From Rhizopus arrhizus (taxonomy: Eukaryota; Mucoromycota; Mucoromycetes; Mucorales; Rhizopodaceae), in assembly GCA_024220505.1 (NCBI GenBank), contig JAKZZE010000013.1:310001-374000 (forward strand): DNA of 64,000 nucleotides, given 5' to 3'. Made by a program: the position numbers and the translations under genes. Shown here piece after piece: positions 23,364 through 36,239 of the stretch; the first letter of the stretch is position 1, and each line of letters opens with the position of its first letter. The notes below the pieces were generated by a model. That model was not told the origin of the DNA, searched no databases, and saw only the letters and a program-made list of their open reading frames with translations.

Positions 23364-23797
23364 AAAAAAAAAAAAAAAAAAAGTATTGAAAAGAGAAAAA
23401 GAAAGAAAGGGGATTGGTTCAAAACGGTTGAAATATATGTTGGATGTGTAACTTGGTTACTGTCCAATAAGATCTCGCCGAGATAACATCTCTATTCAAT
23501 GATGGATGATGTCAATTAGACAGCAAAAAATAGCAGGAAAAAGAAAAAAGAAAAAGTTGATGAATTGAAGAAAGAAGAGAGAGAGAGAGAGAGAGGAGGG
23601 GGATAAGCTAGGGGGACTATTTTAGTTATAATTTATCAAAGGGTCTTGATGCTATAATATGTTTTGCATTTTATGTTGTACACACTGGCTGACATTTTCT
23701 CACAATGCAGATTTAAAATAAACGTCATTTTTCCTATTTTTATTCTCTTTTCTTTTTCCCCTTTTTTTTTTAATATTTTTTTTTTAAATTATTTATA
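23364..23797. promoter_or_regulatory. Shared divergent promoter region, PHO88 / paladin-like gene
   Basis: 434 bp between two divergent starts. It holds an A run near the PHO88 start, a (GA)n microsatellite at about 23577-23598 and a T-rich tract before ATG 23798. No specific factor site was identified. Confidence 0.45.
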
Positions 23798-26700
23798 ATG
23801 AGCCTTCCGAGAGATACATCCAATCCTTCTCTCCACAGTGTTTCAATGAATAATAACAGCTTTAGTTTATATGCAGAATCTTCTTCTACACGTTCAGCTG
23901 ATTCACCCAGCCTATCACGTAGACATATTGATAGTTCAAGTTCTATTGAACCCGTCTTAAACTTTGTTCCTCCCAAGATGTAAGCAAACAAGAAATAGAA
24001 TAAAATCAAATTTAACAAAAATATAGTTCTGGTCATCATTCTCGACAAAATAGTTCAAGTCAACCTAATACTCGTGAAAAGAATCCTAATGAAGACAGTG
24101 ATCCATTTAATTTATTAAAAATGGCACCGACAATCGTTAAAAAGAGAAAAGGAAGTGTGTTGGCTAGGAACACAATATTAAAAATGGATCACTTTTTAAG
24201 TGGTAAATGATAAATAAAAATGACGAATATTTGTTATTAAATCAAATTTAGGAACAAACACAAACCTTGATTTTCATCTTCAAGGCGCACCTAATTTTCG
24301 TGTAGCCGATTTGAATGTCTATGGTGTTGCTCAACCGACTGTGAGTAGTAGTGAATAGATTATAGACTGTATATTTTAAATATAACATGTATTTCTTATC
24401 TACTTGATAGGTAATCGGTTTATCAACTATACTGGCTATATTGAACTGTCATCCTAAAAGTTTGAACTCAGTTTCCTGCACTTGGTAAGATAACATTTGT
24501 TTACATCTTTAACTCATTTCTAATTTCATAAACAGGTTTTCAACTAGAGAAGAACCTTTAGGTAACACATATAAAGAGATGATATATGCATGTTACTTAT
24601 CTTTATATAGTCTATTTAAATGGTATACCTTATGTGTTACGTGAATACGCTGACCCAATGCAAAACATGAGTGCCTTTCTCGGAATCAATTCTATTCGAT
24701 TAGAAAAAGTAGAAGAAAGATTGAAATCTGATATTGTAAAAGAAGCAAAATCATTAGGTGGTTTAATACTAGTTCATCAAGAATTATGTAAGTCCCTTTT
24801 TATTATTATTCTTATTATTTACTAAACATTTCAAAGTGGACGGTACGATTGTCCCATGTTATATTGCAGCTGATAAAGTTCAAACTCCAAAAGAAGGTAA
24901 AGAGGAAATGGAATTAAAGATTATTTTAACATGAAGAATATAGTCTTTCAAGAATTTCAGAATCAAGGCTATAGACTAAAGTATTTTCGTATTCCTATCT
25001 CTCCGGAACAAGCACCTGAGGATAATTATTTTGATGAATATATTCATGTCATACGTAACCTTGAACCAACTGATCCACTCATATTTAATTGTGGTATTGG
25101 TGCTGTAAGAAGTAAGTTCTTGATGAATAAATTGGTTGATATTAAAGTTTAAATTAGCCACTGTGGGAATAATTATTGCTCAAATCATTCGACGTACACA
25201 ACTTATCGAAAGAGGATATCCTGACCCATTTCCTATCTCAGGCTGGAGTTACCTTGATTCTGCTCAATCTTCAGGGGATATCAATCAATTTGTTGCTAAA
25301 GGACTAGAAGAAGCAGATCATTTGAATGAAAAGAATAATGCGTTACTAAGATTAATGTTCTTACTCGAACAAGGTAAGTCAGTCTCTGAAATCCATTCTG
25401 TACTCATCCTTTTTCTTTAGCTCTTGACATCAAATCTTCTCCTCAATCTGCTATACAGTGGATTATGCAAAGAGGACAATTGATTGAAAAATTAAAAGAG
25501 GCTGTTGTGGGTAATTATCAATCGATTGTGTCACTGACTGCTTTATTGGAAAGTGGAATTTATAGTAAAAAGTTACTGGATACAATTATTGATAAATGTA
25601 ATCAAAATATGATGATGACGCATACAATTTGTATTTACACTTGTTTAATTTAGCGGATGACGTGGTCAATTTAAGAGAAATCATCTTGACGAATCGTATA
25701 CGTCAAATCACAGAAGTATCTTCTGCTAGTTATGATGAAAATAACTATTTATCAAAAGCATTGAGTGGTTTACAACGTTACTTTTTCTTGTTATGTTTTA
25801 CTGCTTATGTTAACGAATCACCCAACACTAAATTCGAACAACGTTTTTCTTCTTGGGTAAGAGCAAGAACAGAAGTATGGGCTATGCTTCAAAACATGCG
25901 TCGAAAGGGTCCTAGACTCTATTTCTTCCGTCCCGTAGAAGATTTACGCCAGCTGACAACCCACAATCAAAAGAAACTTGGTCATGGCATGTTTGATATG
26001 GTAGCTACAACAGATGCTACAGTAGAAACGGAAAATGTTGTCATCAACGTAAGTACAATTTTTTTTTTTTTTTTTTTTTTTTTTGAAAAACTCACTTGTT
26101 CACCTCTCTACAGTCACGAACAGGTATCGTGTTGACATCACAAACTATTCTTAAAGTCGATTTTTGGCATTTTGGATACCTCAAAGATTTGTCACAAAAT
26201 CAAGAGAGACATCACCGATTTGTTATTGATGGAGCATCCAACTTTAGGCGGGTTGATAACACACACATCTATGGCGTAGCCCAACCTACCGTTAACGGTC
26301 TACGTCAAGTCATTCGAACCTTGCTCAACTCAAGCGAACGTATCCTGTGGATTAACTTGCGTGAAGAACCTATCATTTACATCAATGGTATACCCTATGT
26401 ACTTCGAGACAGAGCTTTTACTTTGCGAAACCTGCGTACCTACAAGGGAATCAATGGATCTCGAATGGAACAACTCGAGGAAAGATTAAAGGAGGATGTG
26501 ATCAAGGAAGTGATGCAGTGGGGTGGTAAGATCTTACTTCACGGGGAAGATGGTGAAGGTAATGTCATGTCTTCTTGGGAAGATGTCGATATTCAGGATG
26601 TCATGACTGTACGTGAAGTCATGGAGTATGCTGCTCTTGAAATCAGACAGTCTTACGATTCATCTGATGATGACAGTAATGAATATACTAAAAAGATATC

Positions 26701-28908
26701 GGCGGATCATATCTTGGAATACCGCCGTGTTCCAATCACGGCAGAGAAGGCACCTGAATGGAGAGATGTAGATGATTTACAAGCCCTAGTTACTGGTGTT
26801 GACCTTTCACGAACGGCTGTTATTATGTATGCTTCATTTTTCAAAAACGAGAGAAAAGCTAACGTCAACTTTTAGGAATGATCAAGTCGGCTTGGGAAGG
26901 TCAACTACGGGCACGATCATTGCCACCTTAATTACTCGTTGGATTCGACCTAAAAATGCCTATTTACCAAAATCTCCTGGCCCCTCGCACAATTATCAAA
27001 TAATCAATAGCTTATTGAGAGTGATCCGACGAGGCTTGGAGAATAAACAGATGGTAGACCATACAATGAAACAATGCTCTGTTGACTCTCGTCAAATCTT
27101 TGACATGATTGAAGCAGCACGCGTCCAAGCAGAGAAAGAAAAAGAAGACGACCCAAGCCAATTCAAGCGTACGATCAAGCGAGGCATCACTGCCCTCGAA
27201 CGCTACTTTATCTTTATTTGTTTCCAAGCTTATCTCGATGATACCTCGCCTTCACTTGTAAGTGAGACCGAGAGTTTTAGCCACTGGATGGAACGTCATC
27301 CTGAACTGCGCACCATCTTGGATGATGTATTGCTTGCGAATGAGGAAGAGCAATTCCGATCCTTGATTCCTGTTGAAAAATCTCTGACTGGCGATGGTAT
27401 CGCTTTATCTAGTGAGGTCATGGCAGTCGTTAACCGCAGACATGGTCAAGTCTTGGCTCAGCAAACGATCATGAAACACGATGCTTTCCCTGGCTGTCAA
27501 AAGATGAGTCTAAAGGAAAAGATTCCGGGTGCTTACAACTTTAGGCGCATTGAGATCAATAAGATCAAGTCAGCTGTCAAGTATGGCGGTCAGGCGGCTA
27601 CTATAGGTGGTCTGGTGGCAGATATGGAACGTAGTGATGAGGATCTTTTGATTGCTCCTTTTATCAGTGGTTGTGCTATGCCAAATAAGGATGCCATAAA
27701 GTCCATCTTGAAAGCTATGCAAGCTGGCCCCGGTGGTAAACGATGGGTGCTGTGGACTTGCCTTCGTGAAGAACCTGTGATCTACGTCAACAAAAATCCT
27801 TATGTATTGCGTTTGTTTATTGATCCACTCAAAAACTTGGAAACTACAGGTATCTCAAAGGAACGAGTGGAGGGTATGGAAGATCAGATGAAGGTGGAAG
27901 TATTACAAGAACTTGAAGAGTATGAAGGCAGACTCTTATTACACGATGAAGAAGCAGGAAGCTTTAACCTGATGGTAATAAAATATATTAACATAAATAT
28001 ATATCAACACTCATTTTTTTTTTAGCCTGTTTGGGAAACTGTTCCTGCAGAACAAGTGGAAACACCTAGTGAAGTATTTTCATCTATTCAAGCAGAAGGA
28101 TATCAAGTAAACTACCTTAGAATTCCCATGTAAAGTTCTAGAAAAGGTGTAAATGTCTATGTCTAACTCTGTTTTAATAGAACTGATGAGCAAGCTCCTA
28201 TACCTGATGTGTTTGATCAATTAATACACAGAATGCAAGAAGCAAGCCAAGGCTATGACATTCTATTCAACTGTCAAATGGGGTAGGATATATGCTTGCT
28301 AAAAATGCAATTTTTCTAAACTATTAAATAGACGTGGCCGCACGACAACAGGTATGGTCGTTGCTTCTTTATTATCAATGATATTGAGCAACGATGCCAT
28401 TGGTGACATGACTGACTCATTTATTGCGGACGGCAATGGCTTAAACTCAATGATGTTCTCTGTTAAATCAGAAGAGGAAAATGATGAATCCTATGAAGAG
28501 AGAGAACGCTACGAGAACGGCGAGTATCGCGTCATCTTACAGCTCGTCAGTGTGCTCACTTATGGCAAGCTGGCTAAAAGACTCACAGACCAAGCGATCA
28601 ACATGTGTGACCACATGCAAAACCTAAGAAAGGCCATTTACGATTATAAACTACGACTGGAGGCAGTGACAGACCAAAGATCAAAGAAATGGAAATCGAT
28701 CCATGAAGTAGCTATGAATTACTTGGTTCGATACTTTTATTTGATTGCGTTTGCAAATTATCTCTTGGAAGAGATGGGTTCAACTAAAAGTAACGAAGAT
28801 GAGACTGCTTTCAAGGAAGCCAAAAAATTGACTACTTTTAAGCAGTGGTTAAAAGGCCGTAGAGAAATTGTAAATATTATATCTTTGCAATCATTTGATT
28901 TATCTTAA
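23798..28908 (+). CDS. Paladin-like protein with three PTP-like (inositol-phosphatase-type) repeats
   Basis: Sixteen exons: 23798..23979, 24027..24202, 24252..24340, 24411..24484, 24536..24563, 24611..24787, 24837..24896, 24944..25111, 25158..25373, 25421..25597, 25654..26048, 26114..26826, 26876..27974, 28026..28129, 28181..28282, 28332..28908, about 1,444 aa. Each repeat has an FR...VYGVAQPT-type entry, an REEP(L/I/V)xYxNGxPYVLR block and a CX5R loop. Loop 1 is FNCGIGAVRTT and loop 3 is FNCQMGRGRTTTG (both intact); loop 2 is IMNDQVGLGRSTTG, where the catalytic Cys is Asp. Family knowledge: paladin and PTP-like phytases act on phosphoinositides or inositol phosphates. The exon 4/exon 5 junction does not keep frame: T6 at 24537-24542 where four (or seven) T's would. 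All other 14 junctions agree. Confidence 0.8.
26060..26084. repeat. Poly-T run inside a paladin-gene intron
   Basis: About 22-25 T's act as the polypyrimidine tract of the intron 26049-26113. The length is likely variable and error-prone. Confidence 0.7.
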
Positions 28909-28999
28909 AAATAAAGCAAATTGAAATTAAACTTTCATGTTCGTTATCAGCCAGAAGCCTGATATGTTTTCAAGGTTTACTTTTTATTTTATTTTTAAA

Positions 29000-31475
29000 T
29001 TACTGTAGCAAATCCATGGAATAAGGGTTACTTGATTGAGTAGATAAAACACGGGCATTACTTGCAGCTGCGTTGTAACTCCAATCGTTGAATTGAGCAG
29101 ATGTGCTTTGTACTTGTTGGTATTGTTCTTGTTGAATAAGAGGCTGCAATTGTTGTAATTGTTGCTGTTGTGGTTGATGTTGCTGATCAGATCTTTTCTG
29201 TAAAGCGGGTGAGGGTGTCAAATATCTATGCTTATAACGACTAATAAATGTAGTGGGATTTTTGTGATAGATAGATGCTAGAGATCCAATGTGAAGCAAG
29301 AGATCATCGAGGAAGTTGGGATCAAGATTATCACTTTCAGTTGTTATTGCTGGTTTATCAGACAAAACAACGGCCTAGAAAGCGATAATGAATTAAAGCT
29401 AGATTTAAGCCAAGCTCCGTCTTACCTTTGCAGCTGCAGGATCTGTTGAAAGCAAACGCCAATAGATGTAACCACGGTCTCTCAAATCAGGGTTATCTAC
29501 TTCTTCAGTAGCCCATTTCAATACTTTAGGTACTAGCTCTTGTCCAACTGTAGGTCTTTGAACAAACAACTTGACAGTAGCTGTCAATAAAGCCAATTGC
29601 ACCTGTACAGTTTTGTTCTTTAGTGACACATGTTGCTTTATAATCTAAGGTGAATTACCTCATAAGGTTCTTCTAAAAATGTATACAAGAAATCTTCCAG
29701 TAGCTGATCTGCATTCTCTATTCTATCAGCATACTGTCCAATGATCCAAATCATGGAAGCCTTTGCTTCTGGCTCATCAAGATCATCCAAGTTCTCACAC
29801 AATGTAGAAATGATGCTTTCATATTGGTTGGGATATTTTCTAAAAATGTCCTATTACAGCAAAGATATCAATCCAATGCTCCTTCTTTTTCTTCTTTTTC
29901 TTCTTCCTTACTCGAATAACAATGATAGCCTCTTGAACTACATAGTTTACTTTTGTTTGAATAAGTTCCAATAAAGTAGTAATGCATTTATCGGACGCTG
30001 TTTCAATCTTTACAGCCAACCTGCCAATAGCTCTAACTGCCTTTCGAACAAAATCAACATCCACTTCTGCTGCATATCTACATAAAAAATTAGACAAATT
30101 ATATAAAAAATTATTGTAACTCACTCTTTTAATTCATGAAGGACCATATCAACATTTCGCTCATTTGCTAATCTGAAAATAATCTCCAGCTTGCCCAACT
30201 TTACACAAATTGGGTCGTCATATTTACAAAAGAACACTTTGATGTCATTCTTAAGTATTTCTGGTCTTCTCTGAATAATCAACTGTATATTTCGTAATGC
30301 CACGTATTGTACTTCATATCCAGAAGCAAGTAATGTAACTAAAATTAAAAAAAGTGAGACCTTTCGAATTGTTTTATGCACCAATATAGCTTACCTAAAG
30401 GAGGAGCCAATTTACGACAGAGTTGGTTGATATATTCTTCATTACTCATATAGTTCATAAGATACATCATTACTTTTGTTGCAGTCAAAACAACGGCCGA
30501 ATTGGCATGTTGAAGACGAGGAGAGATGCGTTCAGCAAGCATTTCAGCATCACTAGACTCTTGAGGCACATAGTACATGAGTGCTTCCAATATATATGTT
30601 TGTCCCCATCTAAGTTAAATGATTTTTTTAGTCCTTTTATATGTTTAGCTTTTCTTCTTTTTCTTTTTTACTCTGAGCTTTCACCTAACGCTGCAGCAAG
30701 TTTGCTAGCAACTGAATGGTTTAGACTCAATTGAATATTATCAGATCTTTCAGATATTTCTGTTAAAGCTGCGACTGCACTTGCAACTACCTTTTATCAT
30801 AAAATTAATAAAACAAACTTGAACAATTTACTTCACTTACTGTAGGATTTGGATCAGCCAACAAATCCTTAAGCATGTTTACAAAATGTTCACTTTCTAC
30901 CAACACTTTGTCATACATGTAAAGTTTAGCTACACATATAGCGGCTGTCTTTCTTACATAAGGATCTCTATCCTTTAAACTGTGTCGGAGAGGATCAACC
31001 AATACATCTACAATCTTTTCTACTTGAATATAGCCCATTGTGCGTATAGCCAAAGCTCTAATCAATGGATCAGGATCTTCTACATCCTATACATATTTCT
31101 TGCTTAATATAGAATTGATAAGCATTTGTACTTGTTTACTTTTATAAACATGGATATTGCCATAACTGCCATATCTGGCTTTGTTCTTGCGTAATTAATA
31201 ATGTAAAGGTAAACCATTTTTTTAATTTCCAATACTGGTACTTGCATCACGTTCAGAATGTCAGGAAATAAAGGTGACATGTCATTTCCCATTGTCATAT
31301 TGGCAACGATTTTCTTCATCACTGTCTTTTTGCGCTGATGTTTTTGATCACGTTTTTCAGAAGTGAGCTCTGCTCGAAGTTCTTGAATTTTACCTAAATC
31401 ATAGCGGGTTAAAGAGTCAAGTAATAGTTATAAAGCAATTGTAAAACCTCTTTGAAAATATTTTGCATCAGACAT
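29000..31475 (-). CDS. APL2: Clathrin adaptor AP-1/AP-2 beta subunit (beta-adaptin), one frameshift
   Basis: Exons complement(29000..29374, 29426..29602, 29659..29850, 29912..30077, 30125..30338, 30395..30609, 30672..30790, 30841..31086, 31140..31394, 31448..31475). The adaptin trunk is unmistakable: [74 protein letters not shown], and the late [20 protein letters not shown]. The coding sum is 1,987 nt, one too many. The slip lies in exon 2 at T3 (31380-31382), where the family consensus [11 protein letters not shown] needs CAAGAACTTCGA but the DNA has CAAGAAACTTCGA. Without the extra base it is 661 aa. The C-terminus is a Gln-rich tail with no ear domain. Role: cargo sorting in clathrin coats at Golgi/endosomes (AP-1) or the plasma membrane (AP-2); AP-1 assignment is tentative. 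Confidence 0.88.
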
Positions 31476-31772
31476 GTTTAGAGAATAACAAAGGGGGAAG
31501 AAGAAAAAAGGCAATTTAATTTACTGTACGACCCAAAATTGGAAAACTAAAATAAGCGTTTTAAGGGAAAACTTTTTTTTTTCCCCTCTGTAATTAGTTT
31601 CATAGAATATCCAACAGCCAACAAGCGTCTCTCTTTTTCATAATATTTCACAACCGTTGTATTAAATATCGTTATTTGGTTGTCATCAAGTGTATTTAAG
31701 GTTCCGCTTTGGGTTTACATAAAAAGATGCGTTCTTTTTAGTTTTTTTTTTTTTTTTTTTTTCTTTTACTCC
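31476..31772. promoter_or_regulatory. Bidirectional promoter, beta-adaptin / TatD-like gene
   Basis: 297 bp between head-to-head starts. The right-hand leader contains a T run of about 21 (31742-31762) ending 11 bp before ATG 31773. Confidence 0.45.
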
Positions 31773-32854
31773 ATGTGTGAATCAACAGAAACAGACTTTA
31801 GTAATCATGGTGTACCCACTACAAAGGAACACTTTGATGAAAACCTGTTTCCAAATATATGCGATGCTCACTGTCACCCGCATGATGATACTTCAAACTT
31901 ATCCATGATTCCTCGATTAAAAACAGGTCATATCACAATCATGGGCGTTAGACAGGATGATTGGGATAGAGTTTCAGATGTTGCAAAAGAATGCGATAAA
32001 GTAGGTAAAAATAAATGCATTCCCTCCTTTGGTAAATTATTAAAAAAGACAAAAGAATACTCCTTTAATGTCTTTGCGTAGGTATCCATCCTTGGTTTTG
32101 TTATCGTTTAATGGTGCAAGACAAACCTCGGGAAGAGCATTACCAAGATGTGTTAAGGTGTCCAGATGAAGAGGAGCTAAATAAATTAATTGGTGACTTG
32201 GGTGCTCCATTTTCATACAATACTTGGTATCAAAATTTGCGTCAGAAACTGATAGATCACCCAAATGCGATTGTTGGCGAAATAGGAGTTGATAGATCTG
32301 CCAAGTTGCTACCCGGAGGTGCAGTTGAATGGCATGGAGTTAAACCAACCAACGTTCAATGCACAATTGAGCACCAAATGAAGATATTTGAAATCCAAAG
32401 TAGTCTGGCGAGGGAACTGAATCGAGGCGTGAGTATTCATTGTGTACAAGGCCAAGGCCACTTGTTTGATTATTTAAAAGAACAGTCAAAAAACTTCAGT
32501 AATAGAAAACTAAAGAGACAGTTTAGTCCTTTACCTCCCCTTCGCCTTTGTCTTCATTCTTATGGTGGCTCACCTGCTACGCTCAACCAGTTTATACAAT
32601 TGAAGGGTTTTAAAGTATACGTATCTTTCTCTGTAGTGATCAATGCTCGCTTACTGCCAGCAAACAAGGTGATTGAGTTAATTAAAGCAGTACCTGATGA
32701 CAGGTTGTTGATTGAATCCGACATAAATACACCTAAAGGTCTAGATGAATGTATGATTGAGATCATTCGAATTGTTGCTGAAACACGCCAGTGGACAATT
32801 GAGCAGGTTGTACAGACTACGCATAAAAACTGGCTAGAGTTTGTCGGAATATAA
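31773..32854 (+). CDS. TatD-family metal-dependent hydrolase (Scn1/Cut9-interacting-like)
   Basis: Exons 31773..32031, 32082..32854, 343 aa; the 50-nt intron rebuilds FGIHPWF. Metal-binding TatD signatures are present in order: HxH in CDAHCHPHDD, the glutamate in VGEIGVDR, a histidine in SIHCVQGQ, LHSYGG, and the aspartate in LIESDINTP. TatD proteins are nucleases or hydrolases with two metals. The extra length and IGVDRSAK context fit the fungal Scn1-like branch, whose fission-yeast member binds the APC/C subunit Cut9. The start at 31773 (MCESTETDFSNHG) is chosen because upstream in-frame codons translate a poly-T leader. Confidence 0.82.
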
Positions 32855-33299
32855 AATGCGTTACCCACAAGTACTTCAAATTCAGACAAATAAAAAGGAT
32901 TTTTAAACAAGTGCAAAGTTATTTTCAGGCATATCTAACATTGAAGTGTATCAGTTATGCAGCGAATCACAATTTAATAGACATCTTTATCAATAAAATT
33001 AAAGCTTTCTAAAGAAAATTAACTAGCATACCCTGCAATATTAACTGTTGAGAACCAATTTTCAACAACATATGTCATTCTATGAGAAGACAAACAATTT
33101 TTTTTTATGGATGAACATTTTAATTATTAAAGCTCATCAAAGAGAATAAGGGTTAAGTGGTGCAATTATATGGATCAGTGACCTGTTATGCAAATACAAA
33201 AGATATTAGCATAAGAAATCGTATGCAGATAGTTTCAAAAATTCTTTCTGGACTTGATTGGTAACAACTTCATCAAAGACAGGAATTCAAAGAATTATT
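32855..33299. other. 3' flank and LINE tail, no gene seen
   Basis: About 445 AT-rich bp between the TatD-like stop and the recognisable LINE C-terminus. It may include the LINE 3' UTR (minus strand), but I could not find its poly-A or target duplication. Confidence 0.35.
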
Positions 33300-36130
33300 G
33301 CTAGTGAGCTTTCTATATGAAAAGGACAACTACAGCAAAAGAATAATATATTGCAAGCTTGTCATGATAATACTTGGAAAACCTAAGCGTTGATAACTCC
33401 TGGAATATTGAGCTACAACTAGGACCTTTAGGATTTGACAGATATTTCTCGAAAACTGCTTTCCACAAGTCTTATTTTTAAATGCAAGTGAAGGTTATAT
33501 GCCACTCTGCTTCTGGTAATTTGCATAATTGACAATATTCTTCTTCTACATTTGCTGGAATGATTCCGTGCAAATTGGATCGAGTGGATAATTTTTATGG
33601 GGAAGTTTATACCATGCATTTCTAGGAATATGGTACATAGGGCTGATGATAAAAGCTTTTTGGTTGTTGCAACTTATATTTATGCTTTGTGAATTTGTGT
33701 TGAAGCTAAACATTGCCTTTATTTGACGATTCTTCATTATTGATACATTAATATCATCATAGCTCATCTGTTCAATGAATGAATAAGGATTGATACTTGA
33801 TTCAATTGGATGGTCTTCATTATCAAATCCAAGTTCGCTCAGTTCATCTGACAATAAAGTTGCAACAAACGGCTTCAAGTTAAGACTCCCAATAAGAATA
33901 ACATTTTTGATTTTTTGTAGAGTATTAGGAGAGCCACAATGTTGCATGTCTTTGAATTGTATACCATTTAAAAAGAAATTATGTTCAAGAAAATAATATC
34001 CTTTTTGTGTTTGAAGGAATTTGTTAAACCTGAATTTTTCTTGTGGGTCTTCTTCGCATAATCATTGTAGAGAATGAGTATACTAGTCTGTGGTGATATT
34101 GTCACGTAGGTTTCGGTAGGTGAGTGAGGACAGAAGTCTAAAGCAGTAAACATAGGGATTAGTGAATGGAAGCCTTTCATATTACCATAGGATCTGCAAT
34201 ACTTCAATATCATAGGGATGATATGTGAAGGAACAACCAATGAAGATTGCAAAGTAAATACCAACATCTTGTACAGGAGGTCCAGTACCCGTTGACGACA
34301 ATTTAACAGTAACGAATTGATATATCGAAATTGGAAAACCTTTTGCTAGACTTCTAAGTTCAGTAATGAAATACCACAATTGTTTTTTGGTTGTTCTAGA
34401 GTTGTTCGAGCCATCCTTGAAAACAGGTTATGAGTGACGAATTGGTACACAATAGAAGACACCTTGCTTTGGAAGTTTTTTGGAAGCCTTGTAATACGCA
34501 GGAAATCCTACAACTTGGAGTGTATAAATGTATTAATAACGTGTGTCCTGCCATAAACGAAGAGTTGATACTGTGAATGAGTATTAACCGAGCTTTCAAG
34601 CTTGTTAATGGTTTCTTTATAGAATATAGTCCTTTGATCGGTATTGACCCATATTTGGTATCCAAGATACCTGATGAAGCCTAATGATTGAGAGTCAAAC
34701 CGCTTGAGACCATCATGACTGATCAGTTCTTTGAGTCCTCAATTGTTGAATGTGGATCCACCGGCTAAGAGAAATGCTACCGACTCAGAATAATTTACTT
34801 GAGAGTTAGATGCACCATTATATACTTTTAAACGCTCTTGTAGTTCTAGAAATTCTTCCTTAGAGTTGATAAATATGTGTATGTCGTCTGCATAGGCTAA
34901 TCATTTGACTGGTCTTGGTGCTGTTAATTGTAAGTCAGAGTTGGGACTACTAGCTTTAAAACAGTAACTGCTAATGACTTCATTATTAAGAATAAATAGT
35001 AAAAATGGTTCTATTGCAAGATTGAAAAGCATAGGTGAAATCGAATCCCCTTGAGGTAGTTCACGCAGTTGCTGTATGCTATCAGACCAGGTTCCGCTCA
35101 CGGTTGAAATTGAATTGCCAAAAAAGGTCGTGGATACACTTGATGAATTTATCTGGAAAGCCAAACCTTCTTAGCTCTTTGCACAAATATTCGGGATTTA
35201 TAAGATCGTAAGCTTTTGTTTGATCTAACATGACTCCTAAATTTTTGCTTTTGACCTTGATTAGAGGCATCTTTCATTATCGACCGATAGGCAAAACCAT
35301 GATTTTCTATGAACCTGGTATGCATGAAACCTGATTGGAAATGATTGATTAATTTTGATGAGATATCCACGATCCTTGTGAAGACTTTACAATCTGTATT
35401 TATCAGTAAAATTGGACGCTAGTTTCTTAGACTTGTAAGGTCACTACTCTTGGGTAAGAAGGCCAAACAAGTTTGTTGCCCTGATTTTGGAAAAAGCGCC
35501 TTATTGATAGCGTCATTATAAATATCTAGCACTGGTGACTTGCCATTGATCAAATTTAAGATTTCATAAGGCAACCAGTCCATGACTAGGCTACTTTTGT
35601 ATAAAGCCGTTCTCGATCAATCTACAATATCATAAACCAAAATACCATTGACTATGTTTAAGCATTGATTCGAGATCATGATGGTCAATAGGTTCTGCAT
35701 AGTAAAGTGTAGAAGAGAAGTTGAACACCACGCCAAGTTTCGCTTTAATATCTAAGCATTCCAAGACAGCTTCTGGATGAACAATATTGGTGACATTTCG
35801 TTTAATATTTCTTGATTCGGCTGTTCGTTTGAGGTACCCGACTGATTTCTCATTGTTTTCTATCCATCATTTACTTGCTATGAGAATGTCTATTTCTGTT
35901 AGTAGTTTTTCAAATTTATCCTCAACTTCCGGAACCAAGATGTTCAAACAGGTTGGGTAGTTGGAGTACCATCGAAAAACATCATTTCTCTGACTTTGAA
36001 GTTGCTTGATCTGTTCATTCCTCCATTTACATTTATTTCTGCGAAAGCTTTGAATAATTTTTTTAGCCGTTTTCTTGAGAAGATTCCATTTCTCTTGAAG
36101 AAAGTGGTTATATTTGGATAATTTATTAGC
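33300..36130 (-). pseudogene. Degenerate LINE ORF2 (reverse transcriptase, no endonuclease visible)
   Basis: Read on the minus strand from 36130 down. A basic pre-RT region (WNLLKKTAKKIIQSFRRNKC) is followed by RT pieces in several frames: ESGFMHTRFIENHGFAYRS-like text, LGVMLDQTKAYDLINPEYL, LPQGDSISPMLFNLAIEPF, and the catalytic YADD (34883-34894) in LAYADDIHIFINS. At the end come RNAWYKL and a CxxC-type block (EYCQLCKLPEAEWHITFTC). At least three in-frame stops sit where LINE RTs have Trp or continue (TGA 34901-34903, TAG 35419-35421, TGA 35617-35619), plus several frameshifts. The apurinic-type endonuclease expected before the RT is missing, so the copy is internally deleted as well as mutated. 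Non-functional. Confidence 0.8.
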
Positions 36131-36239
36131 AATGTATTGTTCTATTTGTTCATTAAGCTTGCGTATGTATGCTGAGTTTTTAGCTAAATTTGGGTTTGCT
36201 CTCCAAAAACCTTTTCTAGCTGAAGAGATTTCTACAATT

